Below are positions 26,701 through 32,353 of a stretch of DNA of 64,000 nt, piece after piece (the stretch's first letter is position 1; each line of letters starts with the position of its first letter). This DNA is from Pieris napi. Taxonomy: Eukaryota > Arthropoda > Insecta > Lepidoptera > Pieridae. Under the pieces are notes generated by a model that worked only from the letters and a program-made list of their open reading frames with translations, was not told the origin of the DNA and did no database searches. The stretch spans positions 2,810,001 through 2,874,000 of the forward strand of contig NC_062254.1 in NCBI RefSeq assembly GCF_905475465.1, in the 5' to 3' direction. A program made the translations under genes and the position numbers.

Positions 26701-29700
26701 ATACCACAAAGTATAAAATCCCATAAATTACAGAAGTTAGATAAGAAACCAAACATCAAATAATTGAAAGAACATATTTAGTATTGTCTTTGATTAACAT
26801 AACTCATAACATTTAAAGAAAAACGCTTTTTACCGGATTAAAGTTATGTATTATTATAAATTTACAACTATTTGACATAATTTTAAATTTATCCGACGTT
26901 TCGCGTGCTTTACAGCGTGCGTGGTCACGGTGACTGAAGACAAAAGATGTTGAATGTCAAAAAGTATCACAGCTGCAGAGAAAGTTGCATTATCTGTATT
27001 TATTTCCCCGGAGTTGGTATCGACTAAAAGATGGAGGGTTTTGGCAAAAATGGCTCACGGTGCGAAACGAGCTTCTATTCATACAATTTTCAAGCCGCAC
27101 AAGAAGATTCAGCAATTCCTAAGACCAATCAAAAGTAACACCCCATTGCAAGATGCAGGTATATACAAACTGGATTGCGACTGTGGCCTGTCTTACATAG
27201 GGCAAACTAAACGCAATATGTCCAGCAGACTCAAAGAACACATTGCAGACATAAGACATAGACGACACACAAAATCAGCAGTCTGTGAACACATACTAGA
27301 TAGGCCTAATCACTACATACGCTTTGACCAACCGAAAGTACTTGCGAAAGAGAAAAGATTCTTCCCAAGATTGGTACGCGAAGCCATTGAAATCAAAAAA
27401 CACCCCAATTTCAATAGAGAAGACGGCCTAAAATTGTCAAACACCTGGGATCCAATAATATCCAAATTAAAATCTCAAAAAGAAAAACAATCCGCGAAAA
27501 TAGAGGACACCGTGAGCCATTTTTGCCAAAACCCTCCATCTTTTAGTCGATACCAACTCCGGGGAAATAAATACAGATAATGCAACTTTCTCTGCAGCTG
27601 TGATACTTTTTGACATTCAACATCTTTTGTCTTCAGTCACCGTGACCACGCACGCTGTAAAGCACGCGAAACGTCGGATAAATTTAAAATTATGTCAAAT
27701 AGTTGTAAATTTATAATAATACATAACTTTAATCCGGTAAAAAGCGTTTTTCTTTAAAAGAACATATTTATTTTTCAGCATTAAGTCAAACAAACATAAT
27801 ATGAAAAAAGTATTTAAACATTTAAAATCTATCTGTTATTCTGTAAGAAAACGAAATTAACACAAAATAACTGACATTTTTTGCTGTATTTAGCAAATTT
27901 TTCGAAATCTACGAGTATATACCCCTAACATCTGTATTATTCTATCTGTTAAATGAAGATTTTAATACACATTAAAAGGTCTTTTCCGATAGGAATTAAT
28001 TAATCATTAATTAGCCGTTCATAAATCGGGCATTAAATTTAGTAGCTTGTAGAATTTATTTATACACATGAGTATACAGGAGTATACGGGAGTAATAGTA
28101 TGGTTTCTGAATCTACCATTAGACAATTTAATTGACTCTGAGTGTGGCTAGACATTTGTAATAGTGAAAATGTATAATATCAATTATATCGAAGACATGT
28201 TATCATGATCACGATATGTTTACATTTTGTCATGCTATTTACATACTAAAGCCATAATCATTTAAGCAAACTTATTAATGTAAATAAGACGAATGACCGT
28301 GGAATCCTGGAGTATAGAGGATCCTTTATTTAAAACATTTGACGATCACTCAATATAGACGTATTCATTGCAATTATAAGATTGGCCAAGAAACATTTAC
28401 AAAGATTATTTCAGACTATATTTAATGCGTCGCGTTGAATCAATGGCTCCGAAGGTATTTCTTGGTTCTAAGTAAGCAAATAACATTTGCAAGTACGGTA
28501 TATTTTAAAGCCAACAACGTGAAGAAAACGATATGTAAAGACTTGAATCTATGACCTCGTGTTAAAAAAAACTACGTTTTTGAGACCCTTGGACCGACGT
28601 GTACTTTTTAAACTTAACCAACTTTGAAATTATTTTTTTAAATCCTATTTTTCAATTTACCTATTAAGTCAGAAGAGGAGCGCTAATTAGAAGCTACAAG
28701 ATTATATTTGAAGATTGATTAAGAGTCACGAAGTCAGATGATGAGGATGGTTCTTTAGATACCTCTATAATAAAGTAAAAATGCATCAATGTCCAAGTTG
28801 TTTGTAGTATTTATGAAAACTAAATCAATAATATAAAACTTTTTATCACAGCTTAAATGTTATACTGAATAAGGATACGGTACGGAATCAGTTCTCGGCC
28901 TTGGATTTGAAAACTGGCAGTAAAAGTAAAATAACACACTTAAAACTTTTTGTCGTTCGTAAGTGTACAAACTTTGTAACTTGGAATAGATTCTAATTTT
29001 TTTTTAAGTATTATTTTCGACGTTCGTCGTTCCACAAGTGAGCGTTTTTTAAGGCAGTTTATGCCGCGCACCACCACTATGTGGAACCAGCTGCCCACTT
29101 AAGTATTTCCGAACCAATTCGACTTAAGTGTCCTTCAAGAAAACAGCGTACTAATCCTTAAAAGGCCGGCAATGCATTCGCGAGCCCTTTGCCATTGAGA
29201 GTGTCCTTGGGCGGCGGTATCACTTAACATCAGGTGAACCTCCTACCAGTTTATGGGGACTGCCGCGGTAAAGCTATTGCATAATTTTTTTTTCAACTTT
29301 GCAATTATAATTATTTATTTATGCAGTTTTTTTTTCTTTGATATTAATTCAAGTTTTTTCTTTGATAAATTAATTCAATCTACCCCTCTACCAGACTCAG
29401 ACTAACTCGTACCGACTGCACCGATCTCGTCAGAGAGATGTGAATACGCAGTATGCGTTCTGTCCCGCTCTAACGCGCAAGGTTTTTTTCGTTACGGAAT
29501 TTCTTGATTCGTTCTCCACGCTCGAGGCCCGTGATAGAAGCTATGCAATAGCTTAAAATATGTCGTCTCTCATCGCATTTAAGCTATGATAAAGAGAGAT
29601 AGTTTCATTTAAGAGAGAAACTTGCTTATTAAGGCGTAATTCTCGATTTAGTTTTTATGTGTACAGGTATATTATCTGTATAATAGTTGACATTATCTTG

Positions 29701-29872
29701 TAGAATTGGCGTGTATTGGATTGTAGCATCTATTTGAATTAATAATACCTTACTTTCCAGGGATGCCAGATACATCCTGCTTCCGGGCACGAGCTATGCT
29801 CCGGATAATGAAGACGACGAAGGCTTTGATGATCATGAACCTTCAGAGCCCTATCAAGGAGCTCCGGCTTAG
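11693..29872 (+). CDS. CTNS homologue: Cystinosin, lysosomal cystine/H+ symporter (whole gene, spliced)
   Basis: Cystinosin exports cystine from lysosomes with protons. Shared coding exons are 11693-11780, 13158-13257, 16038-16238, 17869-18109, 18610-18729, 19229-19399 and 21585-21805. Every junction is GT-AG and in phase. The transcript can finish with 24543-24585 (394 aa) or 29761-29872 (417 aa), against 367 aa in human. In order the protein shows a signal peptide, a luminal domain with NET and NTT glycosylation sites, and seven membrane segments. The two PQ motifs are SFYPQ (exon 4) and YIPQ (end of exon 6). NDVFFSLHAV, KSTVGWSIGN and FLDFVGG match vertebrate cystinosin; the Asp of FLDFVGG corresponds to human D305, a proton-coupling residue. 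Family assignment is very secure. Only the upstream untranslated exon and the relative use of the two last exons are uncertain. Confidence 0.93.
12345..12535 (-). mobile_element. LINE 3' end (family C), diverged
   Basis: On the - strand it carries blocks equivalent to 18770-18990: a 'CTGCTCCACAGCATAATACTG' relative, a long A/T-rich stretch and a terminal TAAATCTAAGTC-like tail. It lies within intron 1 of the cystinosin gene. Confidence 0.4.
12831..13090 (+). mobile_element. tRNA-derived SINE, full copy with A and B boxes
   Basis: The head reads TTGGCCTGGCTTCAGCGTG (A-box-like), followed by the B box GTTCGATCCC. The conserved body ('GTGAGGAAACCGTCTTGCCT', 'GTCGACGGCGTGTGTCAG', 'GAGGCTGATCACCCACTTGC') ends at GTTGTAGCGCCACTG plus a T-rich tail. 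Both internal RNA polymerase III promoter boxes are present. It sits in intron 1 just before exon 2, in the gene's own orientation. Confidence 0.85.
13158..13257 (+). CDS. Cystinosin exon 2: end of signal peptide, start of luminal domain
   Basis: It follows the acceptor ATTCCAG and ends at a GTAAGT donor. It encodes CLPCKFCQAEKMYVDVKTL and continues to TRLFKFIQI, where the last Ile is split across the intron. The frame is fixed by phase agreement on both sides: one base carried in, two carried out. The Cys-rich CLPCKFC stretch would be the end of the signal peptide. This part of cystinosin is poorly conserved, so support comes mainly from phase and position. Confidence 0.75.
13430..13830 (-). 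mobile_element. LINE 3' UTR fragment, Jockey/CR1-like relative
   Basis: The - strand contains 'CTTGGCGATTATAAAGAG', 'GTTCTTCTTTTCCC' and 'CTTGATTTGAGAACTGGCAG', and ends in a CTACATGAATAAA-like terminus. The same order occurs at the 3' end of the element at 42822-44690. A - frame of 129 codons crosses it but is only 3' UTR read as protein. Confidence 0.6.
13831..16037. other. Intron 2 of cystinosin, mostly unassigned sequence
   Basis: Apart from the Tc1-like fragment at 14191-14325 and a short ATGT microsatellite near 15620-15640, no gene, exon or recognised repeat was found in this AT-rich intron. Confidence 0.5.
14191..14325 (+). mobile_element. Tc1/mariner-type MITE, right end missing
   Basis: It starts CAGTCAAAATCTG directly after TA and shares 'TTTGATTTTGGTCAATATAA' and 'CCGGTATGTTGTTCTAAACG' with the complete copy at 53717-53894. 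The right terminus of that copy (GGTTTTGACTG) is absent here and is replaced by a T tract. Confidence 0.6.
16038..16238 (+). CDS. Cystinosin exon 3: luminal domain
   Basis: It follows the acceptor AAATTTTCAG and ends at the donor GTAAGT. It encodes GEYNETLSVTAQIQHPDIVQ, then FVPSTINIPAVEQPNTTAEL, and ends ASPTDVVK with the Lys split. The NET and NTT sequons are candidate N-glycosylation sites, as expected for the glycosylated luminal domain. The beta-rich pattern resembles the Ig-like luminal region of vertebrate cystinosin, although identity there is low. Confidence 0.88.
16263..16570 (-). mobile_element. Non-autonomous Helitron, copy a of a tandem pair
   Basis: On the - strand it begins TCTAATATATAAAATTCTCG and ends GGGTCAGCTAG followed by T, which are the TC...CTRR termini of Helitrons. 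A subterminal hairpin (GGCAAAACAACGTTTGC) lies ~10 bp before CTAG. It directly abuts copy b. It is non-coding and lies in intron 3 of cystinosin. Confidence 0.8.
16571..16895 (-). mobile_element. Non-autonomous Helitron, copy b of a tandem pair
   Basis: This is the same family as copy a, more diverged. Its CTAG 3' end on the - strand joins the TC 5' end of copy a without a single intervening base. Its own 5' end (TCTTATATATAAAATTCTCG) is preceded by A, matching the A-T target preference of Helitrons. Confidence 0.78.
17519..17804 (+). mobile_element. Non-autonomous Helitron, inverted third copy in intron 3
   Basis: It runs from TTTAATATATAAAATTCACG to GGTCAGCTAG followed by T. The 3' hairpin GGCAAAACGACGTTTGCC is perfectly paired apart from its loop. 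It is in opposite orientation to copies a and b, so intron 3 RNA could pair with itself over ~280 bp. Confidence 0.8.
17869..18109 (+). CDS. Cystinosin exon 4: first membrane segments and PQ-loop 1
   Basis: It follows the acceptor TTTTTCAG and ends at GTATTT. It encodes GWIYFVAWSVSFYPQIYINF, then KRKSVVGLNFDFLALNVMGF and TMYSLFNCGLFFSKEIQ. This is the signature cystinosin block: SFYPQ is the first PQ-loop, and the Asp in NFDFLALN is at the position of human D205. The exon ends exactly on a codon boundary. Confidence 0.97.
18610..18729 (+). CDS. Cystinosin exon 5: NDVFFSLHAV segment
   Basis: It follows GAATTCCAG and ends at GTAAGT. Its forty codons include GLNPVQLNDVFFSLHAVFAT and IIQCAIYE. 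The NDVFFSLHAV motif is essentially invariant in animal cystinosins and forms the loop into a central membrane helix. Both ends are in phase 0. Confidence 0.96.
18760..18993 (+). mobile_element. LINE 3' end with (TCTATG) tail (family C)
   Basis: It contains 'GGAACTTTCTGCTCCTCAGC', 'ACACACATTGCACACTTGAA' and a TGTGTTTATGTGTGTGTG stretch, then TAATAAATG and repeats of TATGTC/TATATC. It is the same module as 2330-2560. It lies in intron 5 of cystinosin, gene-sense, and the frame at 18655-18870 runs into it. Confidence 0.55.
19229..19399 (+). CDS. Cystinosin exon 6: membrane helices into PQ-loop 2
   Basis: It follows TTACAG and ends at GTAATG. It encodes 57 codons including TVFGGVVIVTASLAGA, FLYYCSYIKLSITLIKYIPQ. 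The YCSYIKL-(9)-PQ block matches 'FSYIKLAVTLVKYFPQ' of vertebrate cystinosin and supplies the second PQ motif. Both ends are in phase 0. Confidence 0.96.
19565..19830 (+). mobile_element. tRNA-derived SINE, full copy
   Basis: Head GTTGGCTTAGTGGCTTCAAC (A box), B box GTTCGATCCC, SINE body with GTCGACGGCGTGTGTCAGGC, and a GTTGTAGCGCCACTGATTTT end. A short internal deletion removes the 'GTGAGGAAACC' block seen in other copies. It lies in intron 6 of cystinosin. Confidence 0.82.
20195..20455 (-). mobile_element. Second tRNA-derived SINE family
   Basis: On the - strand the head reads GTTGGTCTAGTGGTTAGTAC, an A box like that of tRNA-Asp-class genes, then the B box GGTTCGATCCC. It continues through 'CATCGATGTGATGAGCATTT' to a GATA-microsatellite region at 20276-20330. 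The tRNA cloverleaf is not intact and a long body follows, so this is a SINE rather than a tRNA gene. Confidence 0.65.
20276..20330. repeat. GATA/TAGATA microsatellite
   Basis: An interrupted array of TAGA/TATAGA units lies inside the SINE-derived segment. Confidence 0.85.
20567..20713. mobile_element. Penelope-like terminal hairpin, left part (split by an insertion)
   Basis: The sequence 'CTTTTTTACCGGATTGAAGT' followed by 'ATGTATTATTATAAAC' and 'CCGACGTTTCACGTGCTTT' matches the terminal repeat of the element at 26781-27756. Its inverse ('GTTTATAATACATAACTTCA') follows at once, forming a small hairpin. The remaining end continues at 21336-21365 after the Harbinger insertion. No endonuclease sequence remains. 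Confidence 0.7.
20717..21335 (+). mobile_element. PIF/Harbinger-like element, internally deleted, nested
   Basis: This 619-bp element has inverted termini GGCTATGTTCACATG / CATCTGAACATAGCC and is flanked by AAA on both sides. Removing it and one AAA restores TAAAAAGTG, which corresponds to TAAAAAGCG of the Penelope copy at ~27737, so the insertion and 3-bp duplication are demonstrated internally. Its subterminal regions hold many ACGCGCG/CGCGCGT repeats. A transposase N-terminal relic lies at 20845-21090. Confidence 0.82.
20845..21090 (+). pseudogene. Harbinger-type transposase N-terminal remnant
   Basis: The frame (81 codons) begins MDVEEAIILWLYYKEKYRKR and continues KRTHWVYPILKKK. An acidic/hydrophobic start followed by a basic 'RKR--WV-P---KR' patch is characteristic of the N-terminus of PIF/Harbinger transposases. 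After that the sequence becomes low-complexity, and no catalytic DDE domain follows. The frame lies between the ACGCGCG subterminal arrays. It cannot be an active transposase, but a short expressed peptide is not excluded. Confidence 0.6.
21336..21365. mobile_element. Penelope-like terminal hairpin, right remainder
   Basis: AAAAAGTGTTTTCT is the inverse of the start of 20567 (AGAAAACACTTTTT). It marks the outer end of the hairpin interrupted by the Harbinger element. Confidence 0.6.
21585..21805 (+). CDS. Cystinosin exon 7: PQ-loop 2, last membrane helix
   Basis: It follows GATTCCAG and ends at GTATTT, leaving two bases (AG). It encodes AYMNYKRKSTVGWSIGNIFL, then DFVGGFLSILQMTLNAYNYN, and ends DIFFILQHYVFYR. 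AYMN (human N288 region), GWSIGN and the FLDFVGG Asp (human D305) are conserved. The Arg codon is completed by the first G of either last exon, so the downstream exon choice does not disturb the frame. Confidence 0.97.
22505..22774. mobile_element. MITE with GGGAGCGTTTAAG termini, TSD AAA
   Basis: It is a second copy of the 4207-4476 family, also 270 bp, with termini GGGAGCGTTTAAGTATTACG / TAATACTTGAACACTCCC and AAA on each flank. The interior matches ('CGTAACGTTTTTC', 'AACAATAACGCGTAATTCAA'). The - strand frame at 22431-22643 is its interior read as protein. It lies downstream of exon 7. Confidence 0.75.
22790..23590. other. Cystinosin intron, no feature recognised
   Basis: No coding block or repeat family shared elsewhere in the window was found. 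AT-rich. Confidence 0.4.
23596..23990. mobile_element. MITE-like repeat with GCTATTGCATAG termini, copy 1
   Basis: It begins GGGGACTGCCGCGGTAAAGC, contains GCTATTGCATAG near the left end and its inverse CTATGCAATAGC near the right. Between them are repeated GTCCCGCTCTAACGCG-type motifs after ACGCAGTATGCG. A shorter copy is at 29255-29560 in the same gene. The exact outer ends and target duplication are not resolved. Confidence 0.6.
24087..24311 (+). other. Unrecognised 74-codon open frame before cystinosin exon 8a
   Basis: The frame reads MLAKCRVNCKDETNAVLRIG through EDELTYLMDNRYYSGDEAFL. Composition is more protein-like than neighbouring chance frames, with balanced charged residues and CpG-containing codons. 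It resembles no family I know and is not flanked by obvious splice sites in a usable phase. It could be a decayed transposon exon. Confidence 0.2.
24543..24585 (+). CDS. Cystinosin alternative last exon 8a (short tail)
   Basis: It follows TTTTTTTTAATTTTAG. The first G completes Arg, then NGDEKKYNMDVKV and TAA follow. The tail is 13 residues after the Arg and has no YXXPhi signal, since YNMD lacks a bulky hydrophobic residue at +3. It is followed by ~830 bp of AT-rich 3' UTR and a good poly(A) signal at 25413. Phase agreement with exon 7 and the downstream poly(A) signal support it as a real terminal exon. The Lys/Asp-rich tail is typical of a cytosolic end. Confidence 0.72.
25413..25418 (+). 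terminator. Poly(A) signal for cystinosin 8a transcript
   Basis: AATAAA is followed within ~20 bp by a GT-rich stretch (GTATTTGTTTTGCGTTGTTT), the usual downstream element. It is 828 bp after the exon 8a stop codon, with no other feature between. Confidence 0.6.
25440..26140. other. Sequence past the 8a poly(A) site, no feature recognised
   Basis: AT-rich with no coding block and no recognised repeat family. Confidence 0.4.
26145..26390 (+). mobile_element. LINE ORF2 C-terminus and 3' end (family A)
   Basis: It contains 'CGTTCCACAACTGAGCGTTT', 'CACCACCACTATGTAGAACC', 'CAATTCGACTTACGGTCC' and 'GAGCCTCCTGCCCGTTTGCC', in the same order as 10300-10545. A short GAGCCTCCGCGT duplication is present near the end. 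It is non-functional. Confidence 0.7.
26781..27756 (+). mobile_element. Penelope-like element: GIY-YIG domain between 251-bp inverted repeats
   Basis: A 14-bp direct repeat, AAAGAACATATTTA, flanks the unit (26767-26780 and 27757-27770). Arms 26812-27062 and 27508-27758 are almost perfect inverted copies. Between them is ~446 bp encoding only the C-terminal GIY-YIG endonuclease. Thirty bp of extra sequence separate the left duplication from the left arm. Penelope-like elements are known for long terminal repeats that may be inverted; here the reverse transcriptase is wholly absent. It lies between the two alternative last exons of cystinosin. Confidence 0.85.
26954..27580 (+). CDS. Penelope-like GIY-YIG endonuclease ORF (208 aa, RT missing)
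   Basis: Residues ~60-170 form a Penelope-type GIY-YIG nuclease: GIY at 69-71, the CDCG Cys pair at 75-78, YIG at 81-83, Arg and His near 92-96 (SSRLKEH), a second His-rich segment (RHRRH), VCEH and the VREAIEI glutamate, then NFNREDG. The domain appears intact. The first ~35 and last ~25 codons are simply the inverted arms read through, so the ATG at 26954 is not ancestral. In full Penelope elements this domain sits C-terminal to a reverse transcriptase and nicks target DNA. Whether this copy is expressed is unknown. Confidence 0.78.
   Translation: MSKSITAAEKVALSVFISPELVSTKRWRVLAKMAHGAKRASIHTIFKPHKKIQQFLRPIKSNTPLQDAGIYKLDCDCGLSYIGQTKRNMSSRLKEHIADIRHRRHTKSAVCEHILDRPNHYIRFDQPKVLAKEKRFFPRLVREAIEIKKHPNFNREDGLKLSNTWDPIISKLKSQKEKQSAKIEDTVSHFCQNPPSFSRYQLRGNKYR
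27771..29015. other. Cystinosin 3' intron, no feature recognised
   Basis: No coding block, hairpin or repeat family shared elsewhere was recognised in this AT-rich stretch. Confidence 0.4.
29020..29254 (+). mobile_element. LINE ORF2 C-terminus and 3' end (family A)
   Basis: It starts 'GACGTTCGTCGTTCCACAAG' and includes 'GCGCACCACCACTATGTGGA', 'CCAATTCGACTTAAGTGTCC' and 'CGGTATCACTTAACATCAGG'. It is directly followed by the MITE copy at 29255. Confidence 0.7.
29255..29560. mobile_element. MITE-like repeat with GCTATTGCAT termini, copy 2
   Basis: It starts GGGGACTGCCGCGGTAAAGC, identical to copy 1 at 23596, and ends CTATGCAATAGCTTAAAATA. It keeps 'CGTCAGAGAGATGTGAATAC' and 'TGTCCCGCTCTAACGCG' but is ~90 bp shorter. 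Its right end lies about 200 bp before cystinosin exon 8b. Confidence 0.6.
29761..29872 (+). CDS. Cystinosin alternative last exon 8b (long acidic tail with YILL)
   Basis: It follows ACCTTACTTTCCAG. The first G completes Arg, then DARYILLPGTSYAPDNEDD, EGFDDHEPSEPYQGAPA and TAG follow. The tail is 36 residues. YILL fits a YXXPhi lysosomal sorting signal placed close to the last membrane helix, comparable in position to GYDQL of human cystinosin, and an acidic DNEDDEG-DD cluster follows. GC content and codon use are clearly coding-like. On sequence grounds this is the more conventional lysosomal form. Confidence 0.82.
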
Positions 29873-30118
29873 TTATCTAAAGCTTCATGGATAAAGGTGC
29901 TACAGAATGTAGAGGTCCTCACGAGTGAAGGGCTAACTGACTTGGAGACTTGCCACGAATTGTCGGCTGGTACTTTTAACAAAACAAACGAACGTTGGTG
30001 TGTTTTTAATTGGTTCGAGGAATCAGAAAGGTTTACTATGGAATAGTCAAGATATATAAAATCTTAATTTTATCGTCAGTAGATACACATTCTCTTATAT
30101 TCGATTTTTAAATGGGTA

Positions 30119-30124
30119 AATAAA
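30119..30124 (+). terminator. Candidate poly(A) signal for cystinosin 8b transcript
   Basis: AATAAA lies 247 bp after the exon 8b stop. Another AATAAA occurs at 30636-30641. The sequence does not decide between them. Confidence 0.35.
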
Positions 30125-30653
30125 TGTCAAGGACACTGGTAAAGATGATATGACAATTGACATAACGTTTTATGTTTGGTTCAAATCAGTACACATTTTT
30201 ATAAAAAGTCAATTAGTTGTATGTAAAGCAATACATTCTCACTTATTTCTGTTATAGAAGTTATATACAATTCATAATAATGAAACAGTCTTATGATTTA
30301 TGCTAATGATTAAGTTTTAGTTTTTAATCTATTTGTTATAGGCCTCACATATATGGCCTTCATTATATTATGTACTTAACTGTATGCAAAAAAATACCCG
30401 CAATATGAATTCAATATGATAATCAATTATCTTAGCAATAATTCTAGGAATATAGAAAATCAGGGCTACAGACCAAATCACTCTGTAACAGACGTAACCC
30501 ACTAATGCCAAACGAATTTGTATGGGAGTGATAATAGCTCACGCTTGGTCACGTGACCTTTCTTCCCATAGACATTCCTTTGGTAGATCACGTGTAACAA
30601 AAGTATTGAAATGTCTCAGCTGTAATGTCTTGAAGAATAAAATGATGCGGTCT

Positions 30654-30772
30654 AGGGATGTGACATTCTGCATAAAAAAATCGATTTATCGATAGTTTTT
30701 TTAGCAAGAAAAATCGATTAATAAATAATCGATATTTCTTAAAAAAATAATCGATGATTTTTTCACATCCCT
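30654..30772. mobile_element. Small hAT-like MITE with AGGGATGTGA termini
   Basis: This 119-bp AT-rich unit runs from AGGGATGTGAC to TTCACATCCCT. The interior is full of ATCGAT/TCGATTA inverted motifs that can fold into a hairpin. TGCGGTCT precedes it and TGCGGTCC follows 4 bp after its end, a possible imperfect 8-bp duplication as expected of hAT elements. Confidence 0.55.
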
Positions 30773-30789
30773 TTATTGCGGTCCGAGCG

Positions 30790-31000
30790 ATAACGACTAA
30801 AGTGTCATATACAAATAATTTTTTATAGATCTTTGATTAAAGTTTATAGTCAGGTGAAAATTATCTCGACATTTAGTGGTAAGATAGGAGAGCAATAAAA
30901 TATTGTAATGATAAAATTTATCAGAAGGAAATGGAGTGAAAGAACTTTCTTTTGGAAATTTAAAGCGTTTTATTAAATATTGAAACAAATATATTATTTA
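30790..31000. other. Intergenic, no feature recognised
   Basis: It contains only a short - strand frame (30797-30988) rich in Phe, Tyr and Lys, expected by chance. Confidence 0.4.
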
Positions 31001-31001
31001 A

Positions 31002-31306
31002 TCTTCTATTATACACAATTGTCGTGTCACGGTGTTTGGAATTAAACTCCTCCGAAATGGCTCGACCGATTTTCGTGAAATTTTGTGTATATATCGGTTA
31101 AGTCTGCGAATCGGAAAACATCTTTTCATCCCTCTAAATGTTAAGGGTGGTCCACTACTAAATTTTATTCTTTATTTTTTTATGATACAGCATACAAAAA
31201 TACAACCCTTTTTTTTTCACCCCTCTACGATCAACCCCCATTTTTATTGAACTAAAAAAATGTTTCCTAGAAATAATATATATGGCAAAGCATCGTTTGC
31301 CGGCTA
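31002..31306 (+). mobile_element. Non-autonomous Helitron, diverged copy
   Basis: It shares 'GTCGTGTCACGGTGTTTGGA', 'AAACTCCTCCGAAATGGC', 'CGACCGATTTTCGTGAAATT' and 'CACCCCTCTACGATCAACCC' with the intron 3 copies. The 3' hairpin (GGCAAAGCATCGTTTGCC) is retained but the CTAG end is decayed to CTAT. Confidence 0.65.
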
Positions 31307-31499
31307 TTAAAAACTGCATTAGTCTAATTGTACTTTTTTCCCTTGTTGTTTCGTCTCTTTCTGTGAAATTACGTTTTCTCTAGTATGAAAAGAGATGGGG
31401 AATCTTTACCAAAAAGGGTGTCTCATTACAAAAATAATGTTTATGTATTTTCGTCTAAACCCATATATCTATAATAGCACAAATGTTTATTTTAAAATA

Positions 31500-31745
31500 G
31501 TATTACTTTATTGAATTACAGAGACTATAGAAACAAATTATACAGGTGTAGCAACATTGTCTTAGGTGGCAAAACACAGCTATCCTTTTGCGAATCTGCT
31601 TCCAGTCTTTTCTGGGAGATACGAACTCCCAATTTAAAAGAGCATACTCTTTTAAAGCATCGCACCACTAACATGGATGTCCTTCTATGGCTTCTCTGTA
31701 GTCTTATTTCCAACCCTCTCCCCCCCAATCATACCATAAATAAAC
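31500..31745 (+). other. GC-richer block with splice acceptor-like start, identity unknown
   Basis: It starts after TTGAATTACAG with a 79-codon frame reading DYRNKLYRCSNIVLGGKTQL and later SSLFWEIRTPNLKEHTLLKH, and ends in CATAAATAAAC (AATAAA). Composition is markedly less AT-rich than the flanks. The acceptor phase would also fit cystinosin exon 7 (AG + A), but that is a one-in-three coincidence. It may equally be the 3' end of an unrecognised retrotransposon. Confidence 0.25.
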
Positions 31746-31749
31746 TTTA

Positions 31750-32350
31750 AACGATTCTCTGAAGATAATATTATATGTATCTAAAAATTATAGGGATATT
31801 TCAAAATAATTTGTGTTATTTATATATTCGCCTTACGATTTGGTCTATGAGTTACCGTGCATGTACGTTACAATTTATACACAAAAAGGCTTAATTTAAA
31901 AAGTGTAATGATAGTTTTATTTAGTTTAAAGTTTTATTATTAACATTATTGTATCGGTAATATGAGTTTTAAAAAATTATTATTTAGGTATTGTAAATAT
32001 TTTAAACCTAAATCAGTCTTATTATTATAACTTATTTTATTATATTTATAAATACAATTTAACAATTGTCGAATGATAAGGATTGTTTAAAAAAGATTTT
32101 TGGCAGAGTTTTTTAAGCTAGTACCTTTGAAATAAGGACTAAAGTTTGTTCTGCATTTCTTATGGTTACCATACATTTATATCACTAAATTTAACCACGT
32201 TTTAAAATAAGGTCGCATAGATAACAATATAAAATATTACGTAGTATTGAAGTCAGCAGTATTAGCTTTTTGTGACATGCAGATATATCGTGCCTGTCCA
32301 TCCAATTATTGCATAATATTACCTATTAAATACAAAAGAATTTCTGATAT
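31750..32350. other. Intergenic, no feature recognised
   Basis: Very AT-rich, with no coding block and no clear repeat. Confidence 0.4.
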
Positions 32351-32353
32351 GTG

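Noticed and set aside
26954..27060. The ATG at 26954 as the true start of a host endonuclease gene
   Set aside because: Codons 1-36 lie in the inverted arm and are the mirror of codons ~185-208, so the start is fortuitous and the domain belongs to a Penelope-like element.
31525..31728. Antisense frame MGGRGLEIRL...
   Set aside because: It lies over the + frame of the same GC-rich block; neither strand shows a recognised protein, and only the + strand has an acceptor and AATAAA.
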